A stretch of 64,000 nt of DNA from Marsupella aquatica. Taxonomy: Eukaryota > Marchantiophyta. The notes under the pieces are model-generated. The model saw only the letters and a program-made list of their open reading frames with translations. It had not been told where the DNA came from and did no database searches. The position numbers and the translations under genes were made by a program. The stretch is taken from the NCBI GenBank assembly GCA_973895155.1, contig OZ316895.1:19716001-19780000 (forward strand), in the 5' to 3' direction. Shown piece after piece: positions 24,341 to 35,493 of the stretch (positions within the stretch are counted from its first letter, which is position 1; every line of letters starts with the position of its first letter).

Positions 24341-24567
24341 TTGCGATAGCAACCACAAAGTACCTTTTATCTTTATATTTTTCATTTTCTTAATTCCATT
24401 TACACCTTAAATTGCCAAAATCGTTCTTGCACCATTTGCTGGGTTTGGTTTAGAAGTCAATGGATTCCATAAAATGATTACAAAGTTTTCTTTCTTTTAA
24501 ACTAAAATTGTATACACATGCTTTAGACCTACAGCAGCGGCAACTGACTATAACCTTCTCCGTGCAG

Positions 24568-24756
24568 ATATGGCGGAAGGCTTTTATGACAAGTTAAAGG
24601 ATCTCCAGGGAAGGAACAACACCTACTATATTGGAGGCCTGCTAGCTTTCGAATTCACCGAGCGCAAATGCGGCATTTGCTCTAAACCTGGTCCGCGGCT
24701 GCTTCGCACCGATTGGAGATCATTCAGAAAAGGTGTCTTCGGCGCCATCTTCACAG
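24568..24756 (+). pseudogene. Exon 5: C-terminus of the FAD oxidoreductase domain, with a 1-nt insertion
   Basis: The exon joins exon 4 in matching phase (G plus AT gives Asp). It encodes GRNNTYYIGGLLAFEFTER, the usual C-terminal flavin-contact region of this oxidoreductase type. After ER the frame is wrong. In the frame one base further on it reads NAAFALNLVRGCFAP, the expected continuation. An extra A in CGCAAATGC near 24667 explains this. Without it the exon ends in phase 0, as exon 6 requires. Homology and intron phase therefore agree on a one-base insertion. Confidence 0.75.
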
Positions 24757-25797
24757 GTACGAAATGATCATCCTAACGCGACAATAATTAGTTCACGATC
24801 AATGTCAGGAAAGTACATTTGATTTTATTCTTATCTCGACTTGTCCCGAATTGGGCCATGACACTGGCAATCGGGTCATATGTGGGTTTTTCTGTCAACG
24901 GTAGACCCTTAAACGATGTCTTATATATGGTACTCAAGAATTCATAACGTGATTGTCATCTACAAGCCTTCCGGCGTTTCTGCTTTGTCCGTGGGTTTGC
25001 CCGTAGTTGCAACATAAGTGTCGATCGTTTGCTACGACTATGCACGTTCCCCTTCTGGTCGCCAATAGGGTCACTGCAGTAGGACTTACTAAAGCTTTTA
25101 AGGAATAATTTCAAGTGAGACCCCCGGTGAGACCAACTCACCAACGTCTCCACCAATTGTAGTGAGTGCGCATTTAGCAGTGAATTGATTTCCACTTCTC
25201 TCTCATGGAACTGAATCAACTTGAAAAAGGAAGCTAGGCAGAATTTTGTTTATTCACATCATGTGGCCCTCCTCTTATATGATGAATTGCCCAAACGAGG
25301 AAGGATCACATGTCGTTCGAGCTTCTACAGTGCACGCTCTCCCGTTCAGATGGAAATTGAAATACTTCTCAAATTGGAAGCCTGTTGAGATGACAACTTA
25401 TACCATACGAAGATGTAAAGAAACTTTTAACTTTGAACAATCCTGAATCAAAGATAAGTACATGCATGGAGAACTCGGGTTAAATCCAAGCATATAGATC
25501 TGAAGAGGATATTTCGTGCCAAACGGATGCGCTGTTAGATGCCATATCAAGAGCCTTCACATGTGTCAACAAGAGGTTTCCCTGATAAACAAGCAACCGG
25601 CCGATATGATGTGACTCTGCTGCAATCTACGGTAGCACCGGTCAATGCAGTCCCCTAAACTGAAGTCGCCGTAACCGAAAAAAGCTTTGACAAGGATGAT
25701 TAGGTGAAAACATAACAGGAATCTGAACAACAACCCACTTTGGAATAATGTGTCAAGACTGTCAAAGCTCAGATGTTCCTTAATTGGTCTGTTCACT

Positions 25798-25934
25798 TCT
25801 GCCCCACTTGCTCAATAGGATTCAACGGTCGAGACACTGGTCATGTAAGGGTTCAATTAGCAAACTTCTGCCCCACTTGCTCAATAGGGTTCAACGGTCG
25901 AGACACTGGTCACGTAAAGTGTTTCAATTAGCAA
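25798..25934. repeat. Tandem duplication of 69 bp within intron 5
   Basis: The two copies (25798-25866, 25867-25934) start TCTGCCCCACTTGCTCAATA and share GGTCGAGACACTGGTCA. Confidence 0.9.
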
Positions 25935-26028
25935 GAAGCTGGAGCGGTGCTTATTGAGATCTTAGAAATAATGTCCTGTCCCAAATCTCTGATTTAAAGT
26001 CTCGTTGTTTCTCGTTGTTTGGATGCAG

Positions 26029-27188
26029 CATCGTCTGAGGATTCAAACATTGATGCCTGAACAAGCGGACCTGGACGAGCATTTCCGCGCTGCACAGTAC
26101 GCCATCAAGGAAACGACCGAAATCTTGGGAGTATCATTCCCGACACTGCCGTCTATTAATGCGTACTTGTCCTTCTACGGTTCGCACAAGGTACTGAAAG
26201 ATCGCAAGGTTTACAAATGGGTGAACGATCAAGGACACGAGTCCGACACTCTAAACTACGCTGAACTGGACTCGCGCACCTCCACCGTTGCTGAGCGGCT
26301 TATGACAGGAAAAAATGCCTTGAAGCCTGGAGATCGGGTTCTGATGCTGTACCCGCCGGGGCTCGAATTCATTGAAGCATTCTTCGGCTGCTTGCGAGCG
26401 CGCGTAAGTTACATTACCTAGTTCCCCTGCACAAGCTACCCGACAGTGCTTCGATCTAATTGCGACCATCACAGTCATGCTTGGAGGGACCTACCCTAGA
26501 TCGATGACACCGCCATGAATGGACATACAGAAGTTTAGGTTCATGGATATGATGTGCTTTGCATGGATTTTAGAATTAAATATTACTACAGTAGAAGTAC
26601 ACGAATCCCAGTACGTGTTGCCTTGTATGTCCATTAAATAAATATGGCTACAGTAGTTAAATCTAAGTATGCTCGTGGTGAAAAGCTGTTATCTAGATTT
26701 CTGGAATGTGCACAAGACCCTTACATTTAATTGAACGAAATTCTGACCTTCTTCAAAGTCAGCGCTAATACTATATTGATCTTCACCCTCACGTGGACCA
26801 GAGATTGTCTGTCTTGGGATCAGAATGGCAGAAATGTGTAAGTTTTTGGTCTGAAATGTGTGAAACGGGGGAGAAATTATTGTCTGTAACGTTGTCGACA
26901 GGGTGCAAATAACTGGTTTGTGGATATATTGGTTCTGAGAATTCATGATCGTATCTGCAGGTTTTGCCAGTGCCAGTAATTCCTCCCAATCCCCTGAAAC
27001 CATACGACCAGGCTCTGTTCAAAGTGGCGAGCGTAACCAAGGCATCTGGAGCGAAGGTTATTCTCAGTACGTCATCATATCATAATGTAGTTCGCGCAGC
27101 ATCTTTGCGTACTGCTGTATTAGGCCAAAAGGCTCCTCCGAAAAAGAATGCAGGTCCAGCTGGGCCTCCTCCACAATGGCCCAATACT
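26029..27188 (+). pseudogene. Exons 6-7: N-terminal half of the adenylation (AMP-binding) domain
   Basis: Exon 6 (26029-26403) begins after GGATGCAG. It carries KVYKWVNDQGHESDTLNYAE and GDRVLMLYPPGLEFIEAFFG, the opening of an acyl-activating enzyme (fatty-acyl-AMP ligase or NRPS A domain). Exon 7 (from 26961, after TCTGCAG) gives VLPVPVIPPNPLK, the usual next block. It continues with GPPPQWPNT up to 27188. There a copia element is inserted, and the exon resumes at 32208. Both introns keep phase 0. The ATP-binding and catalytic motifs lie in the part after the insertion. Confidence 0.8.
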
Positions 27189-27500
27189 TATGACATGCAA
27201 TCTGGTGACACAGAAAAGAATGAACAATCCCTGCCTCAACAAAGAGGGGAAACAATATTATATAGTACCCCGAAAGGGAGGCAGTAAAACAAACCACCAC
27301 TTGGCCAGCAAGAAACCAGCGGTGGAACAAGACGTGGAACAAGGCGCTGCAACTGAACGATCATGCTAAGATCAAAACAGGAGTCAGAGCAGGAGAAGGT
27401 CCCGCCAAACTAAACTCTGATGTGATAGCTGTACTAAACAAACTCTGATGTGATAGCAGTCAGCCGATGGAAAAGAACAGGCGTCAAGTGACTCCTGACA
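27189..27500 (-). repeat. 3' LTR of the first copia element
   Basis: This 312-bp LTR reads TGTCAGGAGTCAC at its start (27500) and ends GTCATA at 27189, so it ends in TA rather than the usual CA. It pairs with 31890-32202. Confidence 0.93.
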
Positions 27501-30500
27501 CACCCCCCTCATCGGCTGTATACTCGGGAATAGTCGACAGTGAAACAGTGGAAGTAGAAACGGAAGGCGCTAATTGCAGACCCAGAAGAGAAACTAACTT
27601 GGCAAAACGAAGTCCAGAGAGAGGTTTGGTCAAACCATCTGCCGGCATCTCTTGAGTGGACAAATACTTAAGAACAACAGTGCCTAATTTGACATGCTCA
27701 CGAATAAAATGAAAAGGAATGTCGATATGTTTGGTCCGTGAGTGATGCTCCGGATTAAGAGTGAGAGCCAAAGCAGGCTGATTATCGCCATATAACAACA
27801 CTTGGTGAATGTCTGAAGAAGAACAACGTAATTCCAGAAGGAGACGTCGCAACCATAAGGCCTCTTTACATGCTAAAGAGTAAGCAATGTATTCCGCTTC
27901 GGTGGACGATGTGGCAACAACTGGCTGCTTGCGTGATTTCCAGGAGATGGGGCCGCCACCGAGTTTAAACAAATAACCGGAGGTGGACTTACGATCAGAC
28001 ACGTTGTCTCCGTAGGACGAATCTGAGTATCCATGAAATCCTAAAGAATGAATTTCCAGTCCAACAAAATTGGTGCGTTTGAAGTAGAGGCCAAGAGTTG
28101 GAGTAGCCCGAAGATAAGAAAAAACGCGACGAAGTGAGCTTTCGTGCTCGGGAGCAGGGCAATGGGCGAATTGGCTAAGTCGGGAACATCTTTCAGCAAT
28201 GTCTGGCCGTGTCCAGTTAGCAAGATACATTAAAGAGCCTAGCATGGCCTGATAATAGTGCTGTTGCTCAGGAGAGGGTTGGGAGCGAGCAACGGGAAAC
28301 ACGTCTATGCCTGTGGAAGGAGAAGTGACAGGTAGGCAAGATTGGAGATGAAAACGTTCGAGAATTTTTTCTGTATATGCAGTCTGAGATAGATAGAGAG
28401 CACGATGTGGTCAATCACGAATGATGGAAAGACCAAGATATTCAGATAAGTCCCCTAGATCTCTAATGGCATAACGGGAGGAGAGAAGCTGATGAATGTC
28501 TTGGATGCGAGCAGTGGTGGGAGCAATCCCAATAATGTCGTCAACCCAGAGAACGAGCAAATCCCCAGATGAATGTTGTAATACACAAGGATCGGATGGA
28601 AGAGGATGATACCCATGAGAGAGAAGAAAAGTGGTGAGTTCTTGGTACCAAAGGCGAGGAGCCTGTTTTAACCCGTAGAGTGCCCGAAGTAATAACCAGA
28701 CCAAAAGATTCCCCTGAGCATCGTAAGTCTCATAGCCAGGCGGAGGGCGAACAAAAAGACGCACACCATCTTGTATTAGAGCATTGAGAAAAGCAGTGAC
28801 TATATCCCATGAATGAGCCTCCAAATCATGGATGGCAAGAAGAGCCATAAGGACACGAAAAGTCTCAGGTCTGACAACTGAGGCAAAAGTGTCGTGGTAA
28901 TCTTCACCCGGACGTTGTTTATCCCCGCGTACCACAAAACGTGCCTTCTAAAGCCCGGTGCGTTTGATATTGTAAACCCATTTCGAGGGGAGAAGATGAG
29001 CTCCGGCAGGCAAAGGAACGAGTTGTGCAACATGCAGTAGATGAAGTTGATGTAGCTCAGTCTGCTCTGCTGCACGCCATTGAGCAGCTTCAGGGCGGCC
29101 CATGGCTTCTTTATGGGAGCGAGGTAGATTGGAAACAGAAGTGGCATATAGAGCAGTACAGAAAGAGTAAAGCAGTGAGGACGGTATAGTAGACAGGAGA
29201 GTTTGTAGACGCCCGCCAGAGAAGTCACTGTCGTCAAAATGAAGAGCAGGAACCCCCCAATTTTTGCGAGCAGAACGTCGAACAAAATCCTGGTAGCCAT
29301 GATCATGCTGCACAGGAGAAGAAGCCCCAGCCATGTCTGCCTCAAGCTCATAGTTGGAATGGTGTCCTAATGGTGGTGTAATGATGATAGGAGGAGTGGT
29401 CGGATGAGTAGGAGTGAGCGGAGAAAATGGCAAAGCAGGCAATTCGGTCGGAAAAACAAGAGACATAGGGTCAAGAACGGGAGGAAGAAAAAGTGGAATG
29501 TCACTAGAGGAAGAAGAGTTGGTAGTACGGGGAGAGTCAAAATAAACCCGCCCTTCGTCAAAAGAGACATAGGAGGAGCAAGAAATAGAATTGGTATCAG
29601 GAAACCAAATACGGTATGTCAATCCATCAGAATAGCCAACCAAAAAACCCTGGCGGGCCCTGGCAATGAATTTGGCACCACGTTGACGTTTTTCAGGGAC
29701 GATGTGGATATATGCAATACAGCCAAAAACGCGAAGATGAGAAAATTTAAATGAATAGGGAAGAGAAAAATATTGATGGAGATGAGTAGCGGGAGCTTCC
29801 TGCTGAGGATTGGAAGTAGTGGGAGAATTATTGGTCAAGAAAATAGCTGTGCGGACTGCCTCTGGCCAAAGACGTTGAGGGAGATGAGAATCAAGAAGTA
29901 GTGATCGGGCGCGTTGATTGATAACCCCAATGGATCGTTCGGCTACTCCATTTTCCTCATGATGATAAGGAGCCCTGTTGATGATCCGACAGCCTTTTTC
30001 AGCAAGAAAGTGTAGAAGAAGATTTCCACCAAATTCCAGGCCATTGTCAAGATGTATGGTTGAAATAAGAGATTGGTACTGTGCTAAAACAGCAGCAAAA
30101 AACTGTTTAATGATGAGAAAAGCCGTCCCCTTGGAGGAGAGAAAAGAGACCCATCGATGACGTGAGTAATCGTCGGTGAAGAGGACAAAGTAGTTGGAAT
30201 TCCCGAAACCAATTGGCGAGATTTTACCACAGAGATCAACATGGACCTTCTGGAATGGAGCGGTAGAGCGCTGATGAGGAACCCGACAAATAGATTTTGT
30301 AGATTTGCTGAGAGCGCAGACTGTACACAGGGGCAAACTATTGGAACCATGGATGTCCACATGGTATTTCGCTGCAAGAGTCTTGACAGCATCGACATTG
30401 AGATGAGCAAGACGACGATGCAAAAGAGATAAGTCAATCTTGGAAACAGGCAAAATATGTGCGTAGAGGTGACCATCGGTTGGTGGAACAGAAGTTTGAA

Positions 30501-31797
30501 CCTTGAAAATACGTAAGTCCTGAGCAGAATTGATGCACGCAAATTCAATGCCAGAAGATAGGTGTACAAATTTTGAAAGTTCCCCCCGATAATGTACGCC
30601 CAGTTTCTCCAGAAGTCGCTCAGAAATAGTGTTAATGCAACTGGCCGGAGTAAAACGCACGTGATCAAGACAAATGGCATGATAAGTGCCATTAGATCTT
30701 TGTAAAGCAAGATGGACCGTTCCCCATCCCGGAGAAATCATAGGACCATTCCCAGTGTTGAGTTGTAGTGGAGATTCGTGATAGTCAGAAAAGAGATCAC
30801 GAGAAGTGCAGCAGTGATGAGTGGCGCCTGAGTCAGCAATCCATAGATGAGAATCACGAGAAGCAATAGACGAATGTAGATAAGAACCGCAATGGAAAAA
30901 ATTGGTAGTAGTGAGGCCATCTGGAACAGGTGAATCTGGAACGGAGACCAAAGGGGTCAGCTGAGAAGCTGGCGAAAGAGAAGATTTATCGAGGAGACGC
31001 TGTTGAAGTGCTGGATTTGGTAGCCAGCCCCCGCGACGAAGATGAGGAAACTTGTAGAAACAACGTTCCTCCCGATGACGAGGAAGATTGCAATAGGAGC
31101 AAATGTGCCGAGCCGGAGAGCGAGGAGTCGAGGTAGAGGACTGAACGGGAATTGCAACCTGAAGAATTGCAAGTTCAGCAGAGTCAAGAACAACTCGACT
31201 TTCTTCCCGAACTTCAAGCATAAGTGTATCCAGCGATGGCAGCTTCTTTGGATCCTGGCGGAGCTGTTCACGTTTATGAGAAGCCCAAGATGGCAAGTGG
31301 GATTCCAAAACGTGAATAAATTGGAACACCTAGATACGATCCGGGATGTCCAACTTCAGAGAAATACAGCGATCCAAAGCAGCCTGGTACTGTGCACAGA
31401 AATCCTCAACATCGGTGCCTTTGTAGCGCAAATTATTAAAAGAGGACCAGATATCATAGATGAATAAGCCCGCTTTGCTCATATGAAGAGGCAAGTTTGG
31501 TCCAACAGAGTTGAGCAGTGCTCACGATTTCAAGAATATCTTGAATATGAGGACGACAACTTCCAATAATTGCAGTGCGAGCAGAAGCAGCATGAGCTTT
31601 AAAAATCCGGATACGTTCAAGAAACATATAGTCCTTCTCGTCAATGTGCTTAACTGGAGAAACAGCATTGCCGTCAACGTGATCCCAAATGCCACCCGAT
31701 TGGGCAACCGGCACAGATGCCGCCAACTCTTGAAATTGGGAGATCCTTCGAGTTTAGGAATAAACTGAACGTTCACGTACGACGAGGAACTCATCAT
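27484..31797 (-). pseudogene. gag-pol of the first copia element, with a few nonsense codons and gag frame breaks
   Basis: Gag starts at about 31797 (MMSSSSYVNVQFIPKLEG), shifts frame near 31740 and shifts back near 31450. It ends in a CCHC knuckle (CSYCNLPRHREERC, about 31075). Protease WIADSGATHHC is near 30840. Integrase shows the HH-CC zinc finger and the triad D (VHVDLCG), D (IHLDNGLEF) and E (NGVAER), all intact. Reverse transcriptase has YGLKQAP and LWVDDIIG, with Trp in place of the usual Tyr before VDD. RNase H has DSSYGD, STEAEY, YGDNQ and PADGLTKPL. Order PR-INT-RT-RH defines Ty1/copia. Pol keeps one frame throughout, interrupted by a TAG near 31331, a TAG at 28950-28948 and a TGA near 28411. 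The frame ends 17 bp inside the 3' LTR. Confidence 0.92.
27501..27510 (-). other. Polypurine tract of the first copia element
   Basis: On the minus strand GAGGGGGGTG lies directly before the 3' LTR start, the expected place for plus-strand priming. Confidence 0.85.
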
Positions 31798-31878
31798 AGA
31801 GAAAACTTGAACAGAAAAACGGAACAGAATGAGCAGAGAGAATAATTCTGTGACGGAATGGTTACAACATCAGATAAA

Positions 31879-31889
31879 GGCCCATAACC
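31879..31889 (-). other. Primer-binding site matching the anticodon arm of initiator tRNA-Met
   Basis: Directly after the 5' LTR the minus strand reads GGTTATGGGCC. This is complementary to GGCCCATAACC, the anticodon loop region of plant initiator tRNA-Met, not to its 3' end. Half-tRNA priming of this kind is known for Drosophila copia. Confidence 0.75.
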
Positions 31890-32202
31890 TATGACATGCA
31901 ATCTGGTGATACAAAAAAGAATGAACAATCCCTGCCTCAACAAAGAGGGGAAACAATATCATATAGTACCCCGAAAGGGAGGCAGTAAAACAAACCACCA
32001 CTTGGCCAGCAAGAAGCCAGCGGGTGGAACAAGATGTGGAACAAGGCGCTGCAACTGAACGATCATGCTAAGATCAAAACAGGAGTCAGAGCAGGAGAAG
32101 GTCCCGCCAAACTAAACTCTGATGTGATAGCTGTACTAAACAAACTCTGATGTGATAGCAGTCAGCCGATGGAAAAGAACAGGCGTCAAGTGACTCCTAA
32201 CA
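31890..32202 (-). repeat. 5' LTR of the first copia element
   Basis: This 313-bp LTR begins TGTTAGGAGTCAC at 32202 and ends GTCATA at 31890. About 98% identical to the other LTR by eye. Confidence 0.93.
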
Positions 32203-32207
32203 ATACT

Positions 32208-33850
32208 CCATGGCTGCACACTGATTCGTGGACCAGGGTGGCATGATCAAAGACGGTCTTCTGGCCTGGGCTGCTAGCAAGAGAATGAGTGCAGCAAAGA
32301 AGGAAAGAATTGTAGACTTCTATAATCAGACTTCGACGAATGAAATTAAGGCGAAAATGAGAAACGACCCTGACCTGAATTCACACGAATCTCCAATCAT
32401 CGAGGAATTATCGATATCGGATGCATTTGATGATCCGGCAGGCCCCCTCGATGAGTGGGTGCGCACAAGTGGCGCTGCAGAACCAAAGCGATCAGACTTG
32501 TGTTTTTTGCAGTTCACCTCGGGATCCACTGGAGATCCGAAGGGAGTAATGATCACACATGGAGCGCTCCTTCACAATATACTTTGCATGAAAAAGGCGT
32601 ACAGAGGCAATTCAAGCACGGTGACTATCTCCTGGCTGCCCCAGTACCATGATATGGGACTGATCGGTGCAATTTTGACCCCTTTGGTGTGTGGAAGTTG
32701 TGCGGTTCTGTTCTCGCCTCATACCTTCATTCGGAAACCCCTCATGTGGTTGGAGCTGATTGAACGCTACGAAGGCACTCACACACCTGGTCCCAACTTC
32801 GCTTTCGAGCTCGTTGTCAAACGGTACGAGAGTTTGAGATGTAAACCATCTACCGCAGGAAAGCAACACAAGAAGTATGATCTGTCATCCATCCGCTTTT
32901 TTATGTCTGGTGCGGAGCCCATACGGGCTGGTACGTTGCAGACCTTCTCCGGTTGTTCCACAACTCTGGAATAAGAGAAAGCATGATGGCCATGGCCTAC
33001 GGACTGGCGGAAAATTGTGTTTTCGTCGCCTGTTCGTATGGAGAAAGCAAACCTCTGCTCACGGATTGGGACGGAAGAGTTTGCGTGGGGTATACTCGTC
33101 CCGGAGACCCTCATCAGGATGTGCGAATCGTCAATGTGGACACCTGCGAAGAACAGCCTGAAGGAGTGGAAGGGGAGCTCTGGGTGTGCAGCCCGAGTAA
33201 TGGGGCGGGTTATTGGGGTCTAGAGGAGTTGAGCAAGAAAACTTTCGCGAACAGATTATCGAATTCGTCAGACGGGAAGAGATTTCTTCGAACGGGTGAT
33301 CTCGGAAGAGTGATTAAGGGGCACATTTTCATCACTGATCGAATGAAGGACCTCGTCATCATCCAAGGCCGGAACATCTATCCTTCAGACATTGAGAGAA
33401 CTCTCGAGAACTGCTCCAATGACGTCCGACCGGGTTGCTCTGCTGCATTCAGCGTACCTCTGAAAGTTCTGAAGTCGAAGGGGATCGTGCAGTACCTGAA
33501 CTCGAGTGAGCAAGACGATAACCTATTCGACGCGTGCGTTGTTGTTGTGGCTGAAATTCGAGATGAAAAGAACGTCAATGCTGCTCCAGAGCTTGTCTCG
33601 AGCATTAAGTCAGCTGTGGCAAGTGAGCACGGAATCAACATTGCGTATGTAGAAATCATCAAGCCCCGCAGCATTCCCAAGACGACTTCAGGAAAAATCC
33701 GGAGACTCGAGTGCCTCAAGCGATTTTCGGAGGGGACACTTCATTCAATACAGCTCCCTGATATAAAGTCAGGATCCAAAATCCGTTCCCGTCGCAAGGT
33801 GAAAAACGATATAATGTCACGGAAAAGGGTCAGGTCCTATGAGACCTGCT
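32208..33850 (+). pseudogene. Exons 7 (rest) and 8: catalytic half of the adenylation domain
   Basis: Exon 7 resumes as PWLHTDSWTR (32208-32237). A 92-bp GT-AG intron (32238-32329) then brings exon 8 into frame at TSTNEIKAK. All core motifs of an acyl/aminoacyl adenylating enzyme are readable: FTSGSTGDPKGV (ATP loop, about 32517), WLPQYHDMGLIG (about 32633), GAEPI, YGLAENCV (about 33000), RTGDLGR (about 33293) and the C-terminal Lys motif PKTTSGKIRR (about 33680). HDMGL and the YGLAE wording point to fatty-acyl-AMP ligase-like enzymes more than amino acid specific A domains. The frame breaks once near 32945 (after LQTF) and again at 33840-33880. Confidence 0.85.
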
Positions 33851-34585
33851 CGACTTCAAACTTGCACCACATGGTTGAATCTAGGAATGCAGGCTCTCCC
33901 CCGACTAGAGGACATAGAGATATTCTTGATCGAGACGCTTGCAGAACGGACTAGGCTGAAGAAGGCAGAGATCAGTGTGGTTGAAAATTTCAGCAATTAT
34001 GCGAATTCGGTGGTCATGACATGGGTGGCTTCAAAGCTCTCGGAGTTTTTGCATGTTCACGTACCTCCAATGCAATTGTATACTAGCAGCTCCATCTCAG
34101 AGATTGCAGACTGGTCATTTAAAATCCTGTTCAGCAACTCGAAGGAAACCCGAGAGACGACAACAAGTTCAGGCATATCCTCTCCTCCGCATGAACGGCA
34201 AGATAGCCAGGGACAGATGAAGAGCAGGAATGCCTTGTTAGAATTTCTTGTTGGGCTGGTGGCGACGAAGATCAGCGTATCTACTGCCAAAATTTCTGTG
34301 AAAGAAAGCTTGAGTGACTACAGCTTGACCTCCTTAGACTCGGTGTGGATGGCACAAGAAATCTCCGACTACCTCGGAGTGCACATCCCTACTCTCCAAC
34401 TGTACAGTGCAAGCTGCATCGAGGAGCTTGCGGAAACCTGCTTGGCCCTCTCACACTCCGCAGGACCGAATTTGACGGAGACCTCACATCATGCTGGCAG
34501 GCAAAGTGAGTGTGACCTATCTCCTGCGTTGACCAGCCAAGCAATCAGTGAAAATTTTGAAATCGAGCTGATATCGGACAAAGAA
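33851..34585 (+). pseudogene. Tandem acyl/peptidyl carrier protein domains
   Basis: Two carrier-like domains lie in one frame. The first (about 33900-34125) carries FSNYANSVVMTWVASKL; its attachment serine is kept, but the usual D-S is N-S. The second (about 34220-34445) has the canonical YSLTSLDSVWMAQEIS with LDS intact. Each ends with a typical helix IV segment (SISEIADW; CIEELAET). Paired carriers after an adenylation domain imply that the activated acyl group was held as a thioester on phosphopantetheine. A Ser/His-rich linker separates them. The N-S change may be decay or may mark a non-functional first carrier. Confidence 0.75.
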
Positions 34586-35283
34586 TTGGCATCCGCTTTA
34601 GAGCCGTCCAAATTACGGCAGTTCTCATCACCGGACTGCAAGTCTTGGGATTGCTGTTCATAGCTGCGCAGCTTCTGATGCCGGTGGCCATGATATACGG
34701 CCGTCTTCTAAGTTTAGTTTCGGCTCAACAGTGGCGCATCCTTCGCACATTCGTCGCTGTAGCTTTGGTTCCCGCTGCGTGGATGTTGTACATCGCGGTA
34801 GTAGGATTGACAATCTGTACGATCGGATGCACAATTTTGAAACCCAACTATGCCTTGCAATCGGCCATTCCCCTGTGGTCGACGAGATATGTCCGATGGT
34901 GGAGCCTCTACCGCTTGCAGGATTTTGCCTCGAAATCCCTGGCGGTGCACTTACGTGGAACAATTTTGCTCGTGTGGTGGTACCGCCTCATGGGAGCCCA
35001 AATTGGTGACAGCGTGCACATGGATACCACAGATATCACAGACCCATCGCTCCTCTACATCGGTAATGGCACTATCGTCGAAGAGGACGCAACACTGCAG
35101 AGCCACGACGTAAGAGATGGAGCAGTGCGTTTCGACTCAATCAGGATTGGTAGCAGATGCGTCGTTGGGCCCTTCTCCGTAATCCAGCGGGGCACGACCA
35201 TGGAAGCAGGATCCAGGATTGAGACTCTCTGCAATACCCATCCGGGACAGCTTTTGCAACCGCCACGAAAATCGAATCCAGAG
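34586..35283 (+). pseudogene. Membrane segment and first left-handed beta-helix, NRPS-terminal-like region
   Basis: After a frame break near 34585 the protein reads GIRFRAVQITAVLITGLQ and two or three hydrophobic helices. A stretch with hexapeptide-type repeats follows (YIGNGTIVEEDATLQSHDV, IGSRCVVGPFSVI). This matches my recollection of the C-terminal region of NRPS-like proteins that join membrane helices to LbH acyltransferase folds. The exon ends at GAG and donor GTCCGT (35284). The 210-bp intron to 35493 keeps phase 0. Confidence 0.7.
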
Positions 35284-35493
35284 GTCCGTCTCAACTGACC
35301 TAAGTTGCAAATTTTTGGTGCATGATCACTGAAGTACATACTGGCATGATTGCGGTAGCGATACAATTTGTCAATGAATCACGCGCCAGAATCCGTTGTT
35401 GACGAACAATGTGTGTGAGCCCTCACAGTCACACTTCCAGCACAGGGATTGACAGACATGAACTATAACCCTTTCCCCGTACTCTGACGGCAG

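Larger units (their letters stand above)
22928..24567. other. Remaining 3' part of intron 4
   Basis: No gene is seen. It holds the tandem repeats listed at 23677-23910 and 23925-24340. It ends with the intron 4 acceptor CCGTGCAG at 24560-24567. Confidence 0.6.
27189..32202 (-). mobile_element. Ty1/copia LTR retrotransposon, near complete, inserted in the adenylation exon
   Basis: Full structure on the minus strand: 5' LTR 32202-31890, primer site, gag-pol, polypurine tract and 3' LTR 27500-27189. ATACT flanks both sides (27184-27188 and 32203-32207), a perfect 5-bp target duplication. The two LTRs differ by six substitutions, all transitions, plus one indel over 313 bp, so the insertion is fairly young. 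Transcription would run opposite to the host gene. Confidence 0.95.

Noticed and set aside
29404-31768. Plus-strand open frames across the first copia element
   Set aside because: They are shadows of the minus-strand gag-pol frame.
32228-32329. Coding continuation MIKDGLLAWAASKRMSAAKK before exon 8
   Set aside because: It is out of frame with the preceding TDSW segment, while a GT-AG intron covering it restores phase exactly; kept only as a possible alternative.
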